Assembly (NCBI RefSeq): GCF_043641665.1
Contig: NC_092184.1
Span: forward strand, 15,994,108 to 16,058,107
Reading direction: 5' to 3'
DNA: 64,000 nucleotides
From: Enoplosus armatus
Taxonomy: Eukaryota; Chordata; Actinopteri; Centrarchiformes; Enoplosidae
A program made the translations under genes and the position numbers. The stretch's first letter is position 1; every line of letters starts with the position of its first letter. Of this stretch, positions 62,722 to 64,000 are shown piece by piece. A model generated the notes under the pieces. It saw only the letters and a program-made list of their open reading frames with translations. It made no database searches and had not been told where the DNA came from.

Positions 62722-64000
62722 GTAGGTCAGCTGGCACGTTTCTGATCACTTCGTGTGTGCAACAGGTTCATTGGTATAACTGTGCATCTTTTGAGGATCA
62801 TAAAAGGGCTTGCTGTCTTAAAACTCATGTAAGACCGTGGTGCCCATTTTGAGTAGTATATCTCTAATTTCATGTTCATGCTGTCGTTTGTTGAGCAACG
62901 TCAATGATATTGGGATGAAAAATACATAAATCAACATGTTTTAAGAGGAATAAGACCATATAAATTGAAGCAAGAAGGCAGGAACCTTAAGGCTCCATCT
63001 GCGTACATCTGGAAAGCGCAGTGCAAAGTGTTTACTCACTGTTGCACCACTTTTTTTGTTTTTGCAGCAAGTCTGTCACACAAAGTCTGTCACACATCAT
63101 ATACTACCTCACTATTTATTCTTAAGTGTTTAAGTGCAATACATATATAGTCATACACTTCAGTGCAATACATACATACATATATGTATGTATACATATA
63201 CATTGTTATTGTATATATTTTTTACTACATTACCTAAATACTGTAAATGTGTATATTTTTTATTTTCTATTTCTTATTTTTATATTTTGTACATACTTTT
63301 AGTTCTAAATTATGCTACTTTCTACTCTTGAATGGGAGCACTGGTACTGTACAATTTCCCCCCAGGGATCAATAAAGTATTTCTGATTCTGATTCTGATA
63401 GGAGTGCAGTTTTAGAACCACGTCTGTCCTCTCTATCTGTGCACTATAACAAAGATACAGTCAACAACTTTTACTGCCCTTGACAACTCATCTCGCTGAT
63501 TCAGTGCTTTCTAGTAAACGTTATCCCAACTCCTTCCTGAGTTGTAGCCTGATAGCACCAAGGTCAAGCCTGTGCAACAGTTCATGCTGTGCTGTTTCCT
63601 GAGATAAATTACTTTTGTATCAATGAATATTTTTCCTCCCATGGTAACTTAAGTTAAGCGTGTCCTGCTCCTGCCTATAAGCAACAAGGTCTTTGGTACT
63701 CCTCAAAAAGTGGAAAAGCAGTGTGTTTTGTACACAGAGGAGTGACACAATGATTAACACTCTCGCAGTTTAAAAGGAATGACGCAGACTTTGAGGTGCC
63801 GAAGTCCATTTGTCACCTTGGAAAAGAGAAAAGTTAGTTTAACAGGACAAATCCAGTTACAACACTGCATTTTAATTATGATTTAGATGGCTGACCAGTT
63901 TATCACATTTAGTTTTATCTTTACAGAGCGCATTTATGGTCAAAGCATCTTATCTGTAGACAATAAAAGCTAGACTTTTCTACAGTTAGGTTAGATTTAT
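62722..64000 (+). other. slc13a2 intron 9 up to the window edge
   Basis: 1.28 kb after the last visible exon; the next exon is not inside the window. It includes a TA/CATA-rich stretch (63150-63240) that merges into a LINE 3' end (63352-63398). The rest shows nothing recognisable. Confidence 0.55.
63352..63398 (+). mobile_element. LINE 3' end fragment with (GATTCT)n terminal repeat
   Basis: CAATTTCCCC, then GGGATCAATAAAGTATTTCT, then two to three GATTCT units. The AT-rich 3'-UTR-like sequence from about 63140 is probably part of the same insertion. Confidence 0.6.

Overview
The window is nuclear DNA from a ray-finned fish, probably a percomorph teleost. The evidence is seven recognisable vertebrate genes with short GT-AG introns, AT-rich intergenic DNA, many (TG)n microsatellites, and dispersed repeats of fish type: a tRNA-derived SINE, LINE 3' tails ending in AATAAAGT, and hAT, Tc1 and Harbinger-like MITEs. 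There is no prokaryotic material, CRISPR array or viral gene.

Layout. 1-16.9 kb: prpf8 (+), the U5 snRNP core protein of the spliceosome, in 42 coding exons that read through to 2338 codons. 17.8-25.5 kb: rilp (+), a Rab7 effector, 8 exons. 27.5-34.3 kb: scarf1 (+), an EGF-repeat scavenger receptor, 11 exons. 35.9-40.2 kb: vitronectin (-), 8 exons. 42.2-46.7 kb: sarm1 (+), the NAD-cleaving axon-degeneration switch, 8 exons. 50.4-54.1 kb: slc46a1 (-), the proton-coupled folate transporter, 6 exons. 57.0-62.7 kb: slc13a2 (+), a sodium/dicarboxylate cotransporter, first 9 coding exons only; it runs off the right edge. Every exon chain was built by hand from splice signals, keeps frame at every junction, and was compared with remembered human proteins.

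The genes form two synteny blocks. PRPF8-RILP-SCARF1 corresponds to human 17p13.3 and VTN-SARM1-SLC46A1-SLC13A2 to human 17q11.2, with order and relative orientation kept within each block. The two blocks meet tail-to-tail between scarf1 and vtn. The genes do not form a pathway; this is ordinary conserved vertebrate linkage.

I did not find a novel multi-gene system. The most interesting signals not explained by coding genes are: a pair of near-identical elements of about 133 nt in two different prpf8 introns that fold like box H/ACA snoRNAs; (TG)n tracts in place of polypyrimidine tracts at rilp and scarf1 acceptors; a GC-AG intron in sarm1; an AERGM-type tandem repeat inside vitronectin; a long-arm foldback MITE flanked by TAA in vtn intron 1; and a small head-to-head telomeric-repeat palindrome in slc13a2 intron 6.
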